Below, in pieces: positions 48,435 through 58,962 of a stretch of DNA of 64,000 bases. The DNA is from Smallanthus sonchifolius. Lineage: Eukaryota > Streptophyta > Magnoliopsida > Asterales > Asteraceae. A program made the translations under genes and the position numbers. The notes below the pieces were generated by a model. It searched no databases and was not told the origin of the DNA. It saw only the letters and a program-made list of their open reading frames with translations. Numbering within the stretch: position 1 is the stretch's first letter; each line of letters begins with the position of its first letter. Where the stretch lies: positions 20,838,001 to 20,902,000 of the forward strand of contig CM042032.1 of assembly GCA_023525975.1 (NCBI GenBank), given 5' to 3'.

Positions 48435-48844
48435 TGTTAGGACATGTTTTGTAACTGTTGATAAAATTATGTGTAAGTTCTGCTAGAGGCGAACTTAATA
48501 AGTTCGCCTAACCTATCAGAGGCGAACTTAATAAGTTCGCTTAAGTCTATCAGAGGCGAACTTATTAAGTTCGCTTAGTCTGTTAGAGGCCGTGCAGAAC
48601 AGTAGTTTATAAATAGACACAACAGAGTCAGTTTTAGAGAACACAGAGAATTAGACAATATCAGAGTAGACTTGATTAGAGACTGAATCTTGTAACCTGA
48701 TATTGTGGGGGAAATACAAAGCGTTTATTTACACTGTTGTTGTTGATTGAGTTACACGAGCACGTTGATCATGGATTCCGCACGTTATCACCGTGTCGTA
48801 CCGCGAGTCTAGAGATCCGTCACGTACCGAATTAGGGACCTACA
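48435..48844 (+). mobile_element. Solo LTR of the Cop-1/Cop-4 family (410 bp)
   Basis: TGTTAGGACATG...GGGACCTACA with no internal region, flanked by GATTC (48430-48434) and GATTA (48845-48849), a 5-bp duplication with one mismatch. Three GCGAACTT..AAGTTCGC palindromes at 48487-48509, 48521-48540 and 48556-48574, then TATAAATA at 48608-48615. It marks LTR-LTR recombination after insertion into the aORF. Confidence 0.9.
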
Positions 48845-48849
48845 GATTA

Positions 48850-49160
48850 CCCTGAGCAAGTTATCTCAGGATATTCTTGGTGACATGTGGTACTGGTACG
48901 TAGATCCAAAGAGGGGCGAGGCTGTGATCATGGGTAACGGACGGTCTGAGAGTGGGAACACAGTGCCAAAGGAATTGATCAGAATATTTGATGAAGTCTG
49001 CTTCATCAACTTTTCTGTGAAAGATCTAGAGGCACTAGCAGACAGATATTGTGTCTACACCGATGAATGGACAAAGCTCCTTGCTTCTAAATATGACAAG
49101 GTGATTAAGTTCTGCCTTGACTACAAGAAGAAGATGGAAGCAAAAGATCAAGCGCTGTGA
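48850..49160 (+). pseudogene. Cop-3 aORF, part 3 (C terminus)
   Basis: Resumes after the solo LTR (LSKLSQDILGDMWYWYVDPKRG) and ends at TGA 49158-49160, 43 bp before the 3' LTR. The end is charged and helical (DEWTKLLASKYDKVIKFCL, then KKKMEAKDQAL). The Cop-2 aORF likewise ends within about 30 bp of its LTR with a Lys-rich tail. Confidence 0.7.
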
Positions 49161-49203
49161 AGACTGAAGATGTGAAGACCGAAGACTGAAGATTATCTAG
49201 AGT

Positions 49204-49745
49204 TGTTGAAGCACTTTCCTGTGACAAACACTCTGGATAGATAGAGTCTTAGTCTTAGGTTGTCTTGTCTTGTTTGTAATTGTCTTTGTATGTAAGAGTC
49301 TTTATGTATTAGTTTATTGAGTTGTATTTAATTTTACATATTGAATGTTTCAAAATTCTCTAAGTGTTTTGCGCACTTGTAAGTGCGCAGGAGAAAGCTC
49401 CTGCGTACTTAGCAAGTACGCAAGAGTAACTTTGCGTACTTGCTAAGTACGCAAGAGCATTTTGCCCTTCGCACTTGCTAAGTGCGCAGGCATCAGGTCT
49501 TTTATAAATAGGATAGGTTGACAGAAGTTAAGTACGCAGACATAACAGCAAATAAGCAAATTGTAATCTCAGTGCTTCTCTCTGTAGCCTTCAAGTGTTT
49601 ATAATACAAAGAACGTTTAAAATGTTTTCTCTTGTCGGTTTACTTTGTTTAGTTTAACTCTCCGCCTTGTCACGGGCATTCCGCAGCCGGTCCGACTAGT
49701 AGACCCACTTGCATGTGATGATCCGCCACACCCGAGGGACCTACA
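49204..49745 (+). repeat. Cop-3 3' LTR (542 bp)
   Basis: Same length as 25800-26341, with the same palindromes (about 49368-49490) and TATAAATA near 49502. Followed by the right CATAG duplication. Confidence 0.93.
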
Positions 49746-50715
49746 CATAGCTGTTCAAGACAAGTAACACAAATCAGGTAAAATCCAAAACTTGCCAACT
49801 CCAAAGATTTCGATCAAAAACTTTTATCTGAAAACTATTTCGATCGAAAACTCCTGCTCGAAAACTCCTGTTAAACATCCTTTTCGAACAAAAACAGTTT
49901 CTTTACAGAAATTTCCAACTCAAAAGTTTTCGGATGAAAACTCACATAAAACCTGATCGAAAACAATTTCGATCGAAAACCTCTTTGGACATATCAGTTG
50001 GAGACTCTTCATTTCCATCCGAGAAAGATTTCGATCAATTCATCAAAGATTTCGGACAAGTCATGCAAGTTTTTGGACGATTCATAAACATTTAAATTCT
50101 AAGGCCATGGATCTATCTAATCTTACTCTAAGGATCCAGAAAAAACATACCTTGATGTTGGAAACTTTACCCCGAAATCACTTTCAGCTTTGCTTGAAGT
50201 TTTCGCACGAAAACACGATACCTGGTAAAATCGAAAATCAGGCTCGAAAACTCATACAGTGGTGGTGAAATAATTTCGATCAAAAAGTAGATATATATAC
50301 CTTTTGAGATTTCGGATGAAAAGACTTTTCGCATACAACTTTTCGGTCGAAAACAATTTCGGACAAAAACTTTTTACTTGTGAACTTTTTAATTTTATTT
50401 TTCTTTATCCAATCCTGATATCATTAAGACCTGTTCCAAAATGTTAATGCTTTCAAATATAAGAAAAACAACAAACAACAACAAAGAAAAAACTAATTAT
50501 ACTTCATAGAAAATACTAAAACAAAAACACACACATAAAATTTTTCAGAAAAATCAGCCTTTTCTCACGTTGATAAACTGAATTGACATAGGATCATAAA
50601 TGCACATTGTCTTAATCACACTTCATATCAAGTCAGGATCTACTCAGTTCAACATTGATTGCCAGTATATTAATCCACATAAACTCAAGCATCATGTTTT
50701 AGCAAATATTGTGTG
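49746..50715 (-). promoter_or_regulatory. Cop-2 spacer upstream of its aORF: palindromes, TATA, putative intron
   Basis: Continuation of Cop-2 to the right of Cop-3; non-coding. Read on the minus strand: TTTCG-type words (about 50380-50300) like those in the Cop-2 LTR, a GTATATATAT TATA-like box at about 50299-50291, a strong 5' splice site CAAG|GTATGT with the intron starting at 50150, more TTTCGATCGAAA words (for example 49967-49979 and 49838-49850), and CTTGTCTTGAACAG| ending at 49751, two bases before the aORF ATG. 50381-50715 is AT-rich with nothing recognised. Cop-2 pol would lie further upstream but is removed at 50716. Confidence 0.55.
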
Positions 50716-51146
50716 TGTTAGGAGATAGATTGAATGACAAGCTTTGTAATAGTTTAGGTCTTTATGTTTTGTATGTAATTGTTTAGATTTTTCTATGTAT
50801 AAATACAAGTTCTGCTATAGGCGAACTTGATAAGTTCGCCTGGTCGAGTAGAGGCGAACTTGTTAAGTTCGCCTAAGCATCTTTGAAGCGAACTTGTTAA
50901 GTTCGCATATTGTAGAACATGTGTCTATAAATATAGAGTTTGTAGAGTCTGTTCAGTACGTGTGAGATAGATTGAACAATCAAGTATTCTGTAAACTCTA
51001 TTTGTTGATACAAAAGAGAAAGTTTATTTACCTGCTGTTTCTATTGTCGATTGTTATACGAACGTTAATACGGTAGGATTCCGCACTCCATGTTAACGAC
51101 ACGTCCTATCACGAGATCGGTCTAAGATGAGTCATGTGGACCTACA
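50716..51146 (+). repeat. Cop-4 5' LTR (431 bp)
   Basis: TGTTAGGAGATAG...GGACCTACA. Palindromes AGGCGAACTT..AAGTTCGCCT at 50819-50841 and 50852-50874, and GCGAACTT..AAGTTCGC at 50888-50906. TATAAATA at 50936-50943. Confidence 0.9.
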
Positions 51147-51148
51147 AG

Positions 51149-51160
51149 TGGTATCAGAGC
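51149..51160 (+). promoter_or_regulatory. Cop-4 primer-binding site
   Basis: TGGTATCAGAGC two bases after the LTR. Confidence 0.93.
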
Positions 51161-51707
51161 TTTTGCTCATGATTTTAGTTTGATTCTTCGTGATTAGAGA
51201 CGTTTTTGTGTACAATTTGACAAGAAATTGAGCATTTTTGTATCCATGGAGTTTTCAAGTTCTTGAAACTGATTTTTCTACTGAATTCATGAATTTGAAG
51301 TGGATTTTGGTGAAATTGATCCGATAGAAGTGTTCTAATTCATGAAATACTAAATCCCATGGTCCAATTTCTTCAAATTCCGTCTAATCTGTGAGAAATG
51401 TTGATTTTTGGTGGTGTTTGTTCGTGTTTGGGTTAAAGTTCTTGCTGAGTTTGTTTAAGCTGTTTTAGGCGAACTTGCTGAAAGTTGTTGCAGGCGAACT
51501 TAGCAAGCGAACTTATTAAGTTCGCTTCTCTCAGTTTAAGCGAACTTAGTAGGCGAACTTATCAGTAAGCGAACTTATTGGATTTCTTGGGTAATCGAAC
51601 ATGTCAAGTTCGCTTGATATTCAAATTCGCTTGTTTGGCTGAAGCGAACTTATTTATCTTCGCCTAAGGGAGTTTTGAGTTCAACACTTGGAAAATTTTT
51701 TCTGAAA
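51161..51707 (+). other. Cop-4 leader with palindrome half-sites
   Basis: Non-coding. From 51468 to 51665 GCGAACTT and AAGTTCGC words recur about ten times, matching the LTR palindromes and the Cop-1 leader. Confidence 0.7.
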
Positions 51708-54700
51708 ATGGCAAATATGGTGCAAGTGACTAATATGTTGAATTACGACAACAAGATTGGTACATCCCAGAAACCACCCAAATTGTTAAGTCTTGTATAT
51801 TATTCCAATTGGAAAGATCGGTTTGATCAGTTCGTATCTTTTACTGATACAAGTTTATGGATTCCAATTTTGGATGGTTATACGCATCCGACATATACTT
51901 GGATGGGAAAGGATGATGTTCCGAAATCAGTATCTGCATTAACCACAGAGGAAAAATTATTGTTTGATAGAGAAAAGAAGGAATTGGCCAGTATCTCAAT
52001 GTCTCTTCCAAAAGAAATTTATCACTGCTTTAAACAATTTAGAACTTCTCAACAATTGTGGGAGGCGTTGCAAAAGAGGTGTGAAGGTTGTTTGGATGTT
52101 AAGAAAAGTCAAAAAGAATTAATGAAGAAGCAATTCTTAGTATTCAAGCACTTTCAAAATGAATCTTTAGATGATCTTGCAACAAGATTCTATCATTTGC
52201 TGAGTGAGTTGTTAAGTGCTTCAGTGGTTTATGAGACTGAAGAGATAAATGATAAGTTTTTGGAGGCATTACCATTAAAATTTGATGTGTATACGGTTTT
52301 GATTAAAGAAAATGTCAAGTATAAAACTATGTCGCGTGAAGAGGTTCTTGGGAAGATTCAATCACATGATTTGAATATGAAAAAGAAGGAAACCAATATG
52401 GAGCATATTCAAGATCCTTCAATGTATTTTGCTAAATCTTCTGGAAAAACTGGTGCAGGTGTTGCGTTCTTTTCTGGTGATACTCAAGATATTTCTCATG
52501 ATCATTGTTCTAGGATTTCAAGTCATTCAGGTTTATCTGCAAATACAAATTCTTCGTCATCTGGAAGACATAATTTGAATCAAAGAGTTGCTGATGATTA
52601 TCTAGCAATGTTTTCTTCCTTTATGGCTTCTTATGAAAATTTTATTGGAGGAAAGATTCATGATCCAGAGGTTATTGAAGAAGGTTTCAGACAGATTGAT
52701 CCTGTTGATCTAGAAGAGATGAACATTCAATGGAACATGGCTATGCTTATGCGACAAGCAAATGATTTTTTGAAGAAGTCTGGAAGAAAGTATATTGGGT
52801 CTAACAGTCGTTCACGCATGGGATTTGATAAAACCAAAGTTCGTTGCTATAATTGTCAAGAGTATGGTCATTTTGCCAAAGAATGTGTGAAGCTGAAAGT
52901 TGAATTTTATTCTCAGAAGAAGCCTAATAACTTTCAGAACAATCGTAATCAGTCACATGGTTCTTCTAATTCTGGAAATTCTAATCATGCATCTGCATCA
53001 TCGGCTTTGGTTGCTCAGAATGATGAAAATTATGACTGGGGTATTCATCTTGAAGATTTGGTTGGTTCGGTAAGTCAAGCGTTTGTAGCTGAGATTCATT
53101 CTACTAAATCTGAAGAGTCAACTGATGATGATAGCTAAAGTGATGGTGAGAGTTTGCCAAGTGCTGATGAAGTAAGTGATCAAGTACAAAATGGTGAGAC
53201 TGAGATTGCATCTTGTGTGTCTGAAGATGTTGTTGTTTTAACTCAAAATTATTCTGATGATGCTGATTCTGAAAATATCCCGATTGCAAAAGTCTTCATG
53301 GCAGATATGTCAGATCCTTCAAAGGTAAAAGATTATGTCTGTCACATTTATTGCTTAAATTGCATAAGTATAAAAGATAAAATGCAAAAAGTAATAGATG
53401 ATAACACAAATTTAATTTGTGATATGAAATTGATGCATTCATTTAATCAAAAATTGAAAGATAATGATAAATTGTGTATAGATAGAATTGAGTCTTTGAA
53501 AAGAGATTTGAACTCTTTGGGATTGAAATACAAGGAACAAGCATATCATCTGGATATGGCTTATGCTGAGATTGAGAAGCGAAATGAAATTGTCGCTCAG
53601 AAGAACAAAGAAATTTCTGATAAAGAATCTGAAGTGATCAAATTACATAGAAAGCTGGAAAACTTTGAAAATTCATCTGTAGTATTCGATTACTTTAATG
53701 CTAATGCTGATCCTACTAAGAGGGTTGCTGGAATTGGATTTGTTCCTCCACCATTCAATGCAAATTATGTGGTTGAACCAGAGATTATTCAAGTAGAGGA
53801 AATTGATCCAAAGACAGTGTTGAAGGTGAATCCAGTAACTGGTGAAGATATGATCTATGATTCTGATTCTGAGGATGAGGTGTTTGATGATAATAAGGTT
53901 GAAGGCATTCCAAAGGAAGTGCAAACTGATGAACCACAAGTAGTGAAGAATATTACCCGCGATAGATGCATTTTGACAGAACCGGATGAGGTGAAAGTTG
54001 TTCAACCTAATCTTTCAAAAATGCTACAATCAAGTGGATTTGTTGCTGCTGGTTATCAGAAGAAGAATTCATCGACAATGACTAAGCAAGTTTTTGTTCC
54101 AAAGAAGTCAGTCAATTGTTCAGAAAAATCTTATGCAGCTTGTTCATCAGACGTGTCATCAAATTCAAGAAAACCCCCCTATATCAGAAATCATCAAGAT
54201 AGAAGAGTTTGTTTTCATTGTAATGAGGCTGGGCATGTTCTGATTCACTGTCCTTATAAGAATCAAGGCAAATTAAAGTGTGATCCCTCACAAAAACAAG
54301 CAGTGACGATTCTGAAAAGACAAACTGGGGAAATCCTAAGTGTAGTGTTGAAAAGAATATGCCTTGTCAATCATTTGCTAAATCTTCGGGATTTAAGCAA
54401 CATGATAAGCGTATCTTTAAACCTGTTGTTGTTCAAAAGAAGTTTGAGATTCCATATGTTGGAATTCAAAAAGAGTCTCAACCTGAGGTCAAACTTTCTA
54501 GACCACAACAAAGAAGACGTAACAGAAAACTAAAGAAATTTTTGGAAATACCTGAATCTGATAATCTTAAATCGAATAATGCTTTTTCCAACAAATCATA
54601 CTATGACTTCTTTGAAAAGGTCTAATCATAAATCTTATGTTCCAAAGGTTGATGACAATGTTGATTGTGAGTTACTTGAAGTTGTTTATTTTGATCCATC

Positions 54701-54746
54701 TGGACGACCCAAGACCACAATGGCTTGGGTACCAATTTCTAACTGA
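51708..54746 (+). pseudogene. Cop-4 gag with two widely spaced zinc knuckles, lightly damaged
   Basis: ATG 51708 (MANMVQVTNMLNYDNKIG). The Copia gag core runs to about 52400, with knuckle 1 (CYNCQEYGHFAKEC) near 52846. A stop at 53136 is followed by the same frame again (acidic, then coiled coil: MQKVIDDNTNLI, LKRDLNSLGLKYKEQ, IEKRNEIVAQKNKEISDKE). Knuckle 2 (CFHCNEAGHVLIHC) is near 54211, more than 1.3 kb after the first. A frameshift near 54340 leads to the Arg/Lys-rich SRPQQRRRNRKLKKF. A further frame change near 54620 restores the register for the conserved end GRPKTTMAWVPISN, then TGA at 54744. The same two-knuckle layout occurs in Cop-3. Confidence 0.87.
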
Positions 54747-54764
54747 TTTTCTTTGTTTATGTAG
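54747..54764 (+). other. Pyrimidine tract plus TAG at the gag-pol junction of Cop-4
   Basis: TTTTCTTTGTTTATGTAG lies between the gag stop TGA and the GGA codon opening pol. It parallels 29844-29863 in Cop-3 and resembles a 3' splice site. Confidence 0.45.
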
Positions 54765-56690
54765 GGACAACCAAGGAGGACTATCAACAATATGTGGTAT
54801 GTGGATAGTGGTTGTTCTCGACATATGACAGGGAATATTCGTTTGTTGGAAGATGTGATTAATATTGATGGAGGTTATGTCGCTTTTGCTGGTAATAAAG
54901 GCGGGTATATAACTGGTCAGGGTATTTTAAAGAATGAAAACGTCAAATTTGAGAAAGTGAACTATGTGGAGCAACTTGAACATAATCTTTTAAGTGTATC
55001 TCAAGTGTGTGACAAGAAATTTTCATTTCATTTCAATGATTCTGAGTGTTATATCTTGAAACCGGGCTTTGTGATTCCTGACGAATGGATTCTAATGAAG
55101 GCTTCGTGGAGAAATGACACTTATGTCCTAGACATGAGTGTTGCTACTACTACGGATTCAATTCCTACTTGTTTACTCTCCAAGGCGTCTGAGTCATATT
55201 CTATTTTGTGGCACAGGAAACTTGCTCACATCAATTATCGGAAAATGAATTATCTTGTGATGAATGATCTGATTTTTGGTGTTCCAAAAATGAAATTTTC
55301 AGTTCCTGATGACTGTATTCCTTGCAAGAAGGGGAAACAACACAAGAAGTCCCACAAATCTAAGACAAAGAATTCTATTGTAACTCCTTTGGAGCTACTG
55401 CATATGGATTTGTTTGGACCGATTAGTATCAGGAGCATTGATGGTAAATCTTACTGTCTGGTGGTAACAGATGATTTCTCTAGATTTTCATGGGTTAAGT
55501 TCCTTGCTTCTAAAGCCAAAACCACAGAGTTGGTACAGTTCTTAATCCTGGGTTTAGAGAATTTGTTCAAACAGAAAGTCAGAAGAATTAGGAGTGACAA
55601 TGGCAGTGAATTTAAGAATAGCAAAATGGGGTTATTCTGTCTTCAAAAGGGAATTCATCATGAATTCAGTGCGCCATATGTACCTCAACAAAATGGTGTT
55701 GCTGAACGAAAGAACAGGACTTTAGTTGAAACTACACGTACGATGATTGTTGATTTTAAGCTTCTAGTAACTTTTTGGGCTAAGGCTGTGAATACTGCGT
55801 GTCATGTTTTGAATAGAGCTTTGATCGTTAAGTGACACAACAAAACGTGCTATGAGTTGCTTAATAATCGTAAGTAGAATCTGGAATATTTACTACCTTT
55901 TGGTAATCCATGCACCCTTTTGAAAGTTCATGATGTCCCAACCAAGTTCAACGCTAAGGAAATTGAAGGGATCTTTCTGGGGTATGTTGCTAATTCTACT
56001 ACCAAGAGGGTTTATAACAAAGAGACTCGCCAAGTTGAAGAATGGTTTCATATTGACTGTTCTAATCTGACTTTACCTGAAATGGTGATTGGACCAGACT
56101 GGGCTTTTGATTATGAGAATTTATTCAAGTCTTTTCATTTACCTTCCGATATTTCTCCTGCGGAAGCTGCTGTTTTATATGACTCATGTCAAGATTCACA
56201 GAATAGTGGTTTTCTACCGACTGCAGTTCCACATTCAGCTGTTCCTACTACATCTGCTCCAGCTCCTAATGCTGCTTCTTGTTCAGGAACACAAGAGTCT
56301 GATAGTGAAGATGAAAATGTTATTTTCCAAGATTCTTCTACTGATCCGTTGATAATTGATGAACCTTCTAATTTGTCACAGGATCAGGGTAAGATTCCTA
56401 CAAATCTGGACTCAGGGATATCAGTTAATCAAGATCTGTCTTATCAATCTGATATAACTCAAGTTGATGTATTGCCAGTTCCTGAGGTTGTATCAATCAA
56501 GGAACTCAAAACTCATCCGATTTCAAATATCATTCGGGATTTGTGTGATGGAGTGCAAATGCGTTCTACTCTTGAAAACACTTGCTTGTATACATGTTTT
56601 AAAGAGACTGGTGTTTTTGATGTTTGTCACATTCCTGTTTTATTTCTCAGGTCGAACCAAAGAATGTCGAAATAGCATTCAGTTGATGTT
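54765..56690 (+). pseudogene. Cop-4 pol: protease and integrase, truncated before RT
   Basis: Protease WYVDSGCSRHMTG is intact at 54795. The pre-integrase motif LWHRKLAHINYRKMN is near 55208. The integrase core has all expected blocks (HMDLFGPISIRS, SDNGSEF, QQNGVAERKNRT). TGA at 55833 stands for Arg and a TAG near 55874 follows; the frame then continues (FLGYVANSTTKRVYN, EEWFHIDCSN) into the acidic integrase-RT linker to 56675. Only a dozen residues of RT follow, in a shifted frame. No YVDD and no RNase H. Confidence 0.9.
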
Positions 56691-56695
56691 GTATC

Positions 56696-57034
56696 TGTAG
56701 GTCCACATGACTCATCTAAGATCAATCTTGTGAAAGGACGTCACGTTAACGTGGAGTGCGGAATCCTACCGTATTAAGGTTTTGTATATCAATCGACAAT
56801 AGAAACAACAGGTAAATAAACTTTCTCTTTTATATCATCAAACAGAGTTTACAGAATACTTGATTGTTCAATCTATCTCTAATCTGTCTTCTACATAGAC
56901 TCTATAAACTCTATATTTATATACACATGTTCTGCAATAGGCGAAATTAACAAGTTCGCTTCAAAGATGCTTAGGCGAACTTAAGTTCGCCTCTAATAGA
57001 CTAGGCGAACTTAAGTTCGCCTCTACTAAGTTCC
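56696..57034 (-). repeat. Inverted, truncated LTR of the Cop-1/Cop-4 family
   Basis: Starts TGTAGGTCCACATGACTCATC, the reverse complement of the Cop-4 LTR end, and follows it with small differences to about 57034, ending inside the palindrome array (GCGAACTTAAGTTCGC variants at about 56975-57020). A minus-strand element may have inserted here (candidate duplication GTATC 56691-56695) and later lost the rest. Confidence 0.82.
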
Positions 57035-57662
57035 TTTGATCATTGCCTCGAGAATCTGGAGAGGATGTTGGCTAGGTGCAGAGAGGCCGATCTAGTGTTG
57101 AACTGGGAGAAATGCCACTTCATGGTGAAGGAGGGCATTGTGCTTGGGCACAAGGTTTCACGCGCGGGGATTGAGGTTGATAGAGCTAATATTGACACCA
57201 TATCTAAGTTGTCCCCGCCGACTTCTGTGAAATCTATTCGGAGCTTCCTTGGTCACGCGGGCTTTTACAGACACTTTATTAAAGATTTTTCTAAGATTGC
57301 CCGACCGATGACCCAGCTTCTTGAGAAGGAAGCCCAGTTCGTGTTCTCCGACGAGTGCCTCAGTGCATTCCATCTGTTGAAGGAGAAGTTGGTGAATGCC
57401 CCTATCATGGTGGCTCCTGATTGGAAATTTCCATTTGAGATCATGTGTGACACGAGTGACTTAGCTGTTGGGGCGGTCTTAGGACAGAGGAGAGAGAAGC
57501 AGTTTCACCCGATTTATTATACGAGCAAGACGCTCAATGACGCACAAGAGCATTACATCACGATAAAGAAGGAGCTCCTAGCCGTTGTCTTCGCTTTCGA
57601 TAAATTCCGGTCTTATCTAGTCCTATCAAAGACCATTGTATTCACCGATCATGCAGCCCTTC
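57035..57662 (+). pseudogene. Athila-like Gypsy RT/RNase H fragment
   Basis: Open frame of about 200 codons: RT thumb and connection (NWEKCHFMVKEGIVLGHKVS, SFLGHAGFYRHFIKDFSKI, LNAPIMV-type block) and RNase H (EIMCDTSDLAVGAVLGQR, YYTSKTLNDAQEHYITIKKE, VFTDHAAL). Motifs such as SKTLNDAQ.HY and KFRSYL are those of the Athila/Tat side of Ty3/Gypsy, unlike the Tekay-like elements here. Flanked by an LTR fragment on the left and broken at VFTDHAALL on the right. The catalytic xDD region is missing. Confidence 0.85.
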
Positions 57663-57738
57663 TGTGACACCTCATAAATTTTTTTTTTATGTTATTATTT
57701 TAATTTTCGGGACGAAAATTCTTTCAACTAGGAGATGA
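57663..57738 (+). other. Tekay-type internal tail before the Tek-3 LTR
   Basis: TGTGACACCTCATAAAT and a T-run, then TTTTCGGGACGAAAATTC...CTAGGAGATGATG, the block that precedes 3' LTRs in Tek-1, Tek-2 and LARD-1. Confidence 0.6.
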
Positions 57739-58350
57739 TGTGACATCCGAGAATTTTCTATTAGATCCGTTAATCCAAATCCAGTTATCTAGTAACCCGG
57801 TTAACTCAATCTTGAACTTCAGGGACTATTTCTGCCACATGTTTTAACCTCAACAACAGGGACTACTCCTGCCAAGTCTCAATACTTGAATTGTTGAATC
57901 CTAAAAGTCAAAATCCAAAGAGTTTGACTTCTGAAAGTCAAACAATGAGCCTTTGAATCCAAATTAAACCCGAATTCCCCAAATCTGTTCGAAATCTCGT
58001 CGGTTATACAAAGCCTTATGGATCTCGACCGTTTTCCAAACATTTACACACATAATCAATCCATAACGATTACGACTTAAACATATTAACTTGTTCTAAA
58101 ACCGAAACCGTCGAGCCATCATCACAATTCATCAATTCGACCATTTCAATCATCATACTCACAAACTAATCACCTGCACACCTCATTCGAACTCCCCTGA
58201 GGCAATTGCACACACAAAGTTCGTCGGAGACATAGCAGGAGACGGCGGGGACCAATCCATCGAATCGCGACTGTGTGTTTAGTCGGGCATCATCAATTCG
58301 AAACACATTCTGGTAATTAAACCCTCCCTTACCTTCGTTTTCATTATTAG

Positions 58351-58830
58351 ATTGAAAGCCCCATGCTAATGGGGGACTGTAACATCGGATCAATGATGAA
58401 CCGATTCTAGGGTTCATCGTGTTCTACGGCTTAATCAAATCCCCGCCTACATTAGATATTAATGAAATTAAAATATACCAATAGTTTCGTAATCTTTGAA
58501 TCATTGAAAGCCCCATGTTAATTGAGATTCATATCATCGATTCGATCATAAACAGTTATCTAGGGTTCATACGATTATGATTTGATCGAACCCAAACTTA
58601 GACCCAATCTCAATCCGATTAAAGTGCATGTATAGATTCGCATTCCCTAACTCATTGAAAGCCCCATGATTTCAACTGGAAACATTATCTAATTCGAACA
58701 AATTAAACATGTGTTCTTAAACTAGGGTTTCATTTGTAAAACATGTAATTAAACGAATCTAAACTCGATCATTTTGCAATCAAACTCACCCTCAGATTCG
58801 TATAATACCGATGAACAAAACCCCTATGCT
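58351..58830. repeat. Imperfect tandem repeat, about 151 bp period
   Basis: ATTGAAAGCCCCATG occurs at 58351, 58503 and 58654 (steps of 152 and 151). A weaker form is near 58813. Flanking words around GGTTCAT and GATTCG also recur. Confidence 0.7.
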
Positions 58831-58962
58831 TTCTGGTTCAATCGAAATCCAAATCGATGGATTTGGGAGGGAATTTGGGATCGAGTCGCGTGGGAGGGAT
58901 GAACACAGAGGTGTTCATGATTAAAACAATTCAGAACCGGTTTTGAATGCGAAACCCTAGCG

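Larger units (their letters stand above)
25800..49745 (+). mobile_element. Cop-3: complete Sirevirus-like Copia element with two later insertions
   Basis: Two 542 bp LTRs and a CATAG duplication delimit the element. Order: 5' LTR, primer-binding site, leader, gag, pol (protease, integrase, RT, RNase H), a 2.2 kb spacer, a long aORF, 3' LTR. This is the gene order of Sireviruses. Without Tek-2 and the solo LTR it would be about 13.4 kb. About 18 differences between the LTRs by eye (about 3%) make it older than the Tek-2 inside it. Confidence 0.9.
50716..56695 (+). mobile_element. Cop-4: Copia element lacking RT, RNase H and its own 3' LTR
   Basis: 5' LTR, primer-binding site, leader, gag, protease and integrase in order, closely related to Cop-1 and to the solo LTR. 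Similarity ends at the very start of RT (VEPKNVEIAFS near 56652), followed after about 20 bp by an inverted LTR. Confidence 0.88.

Noticed and set aside
48487..48574. Regularly spaced palindromic repeats resembling a CRISPR array (also 25966-26084, 50819-50906, 34574-34723)
   Set aside because: The repeats vary, spacers are short and uneven, they lie inside LTRs or spacers of plant retrotransposons, and no cas-like gene is present. They fit LTR regulatory palindromes.
57035..57662. Missing downstream part of Gyp-1 RT
   Set aside because: Motifs (SKTLNDAQ, KFRSYLV) are of the Athila type and differ from the Gyp-1 and Tekay lineages, so it is a separate element.
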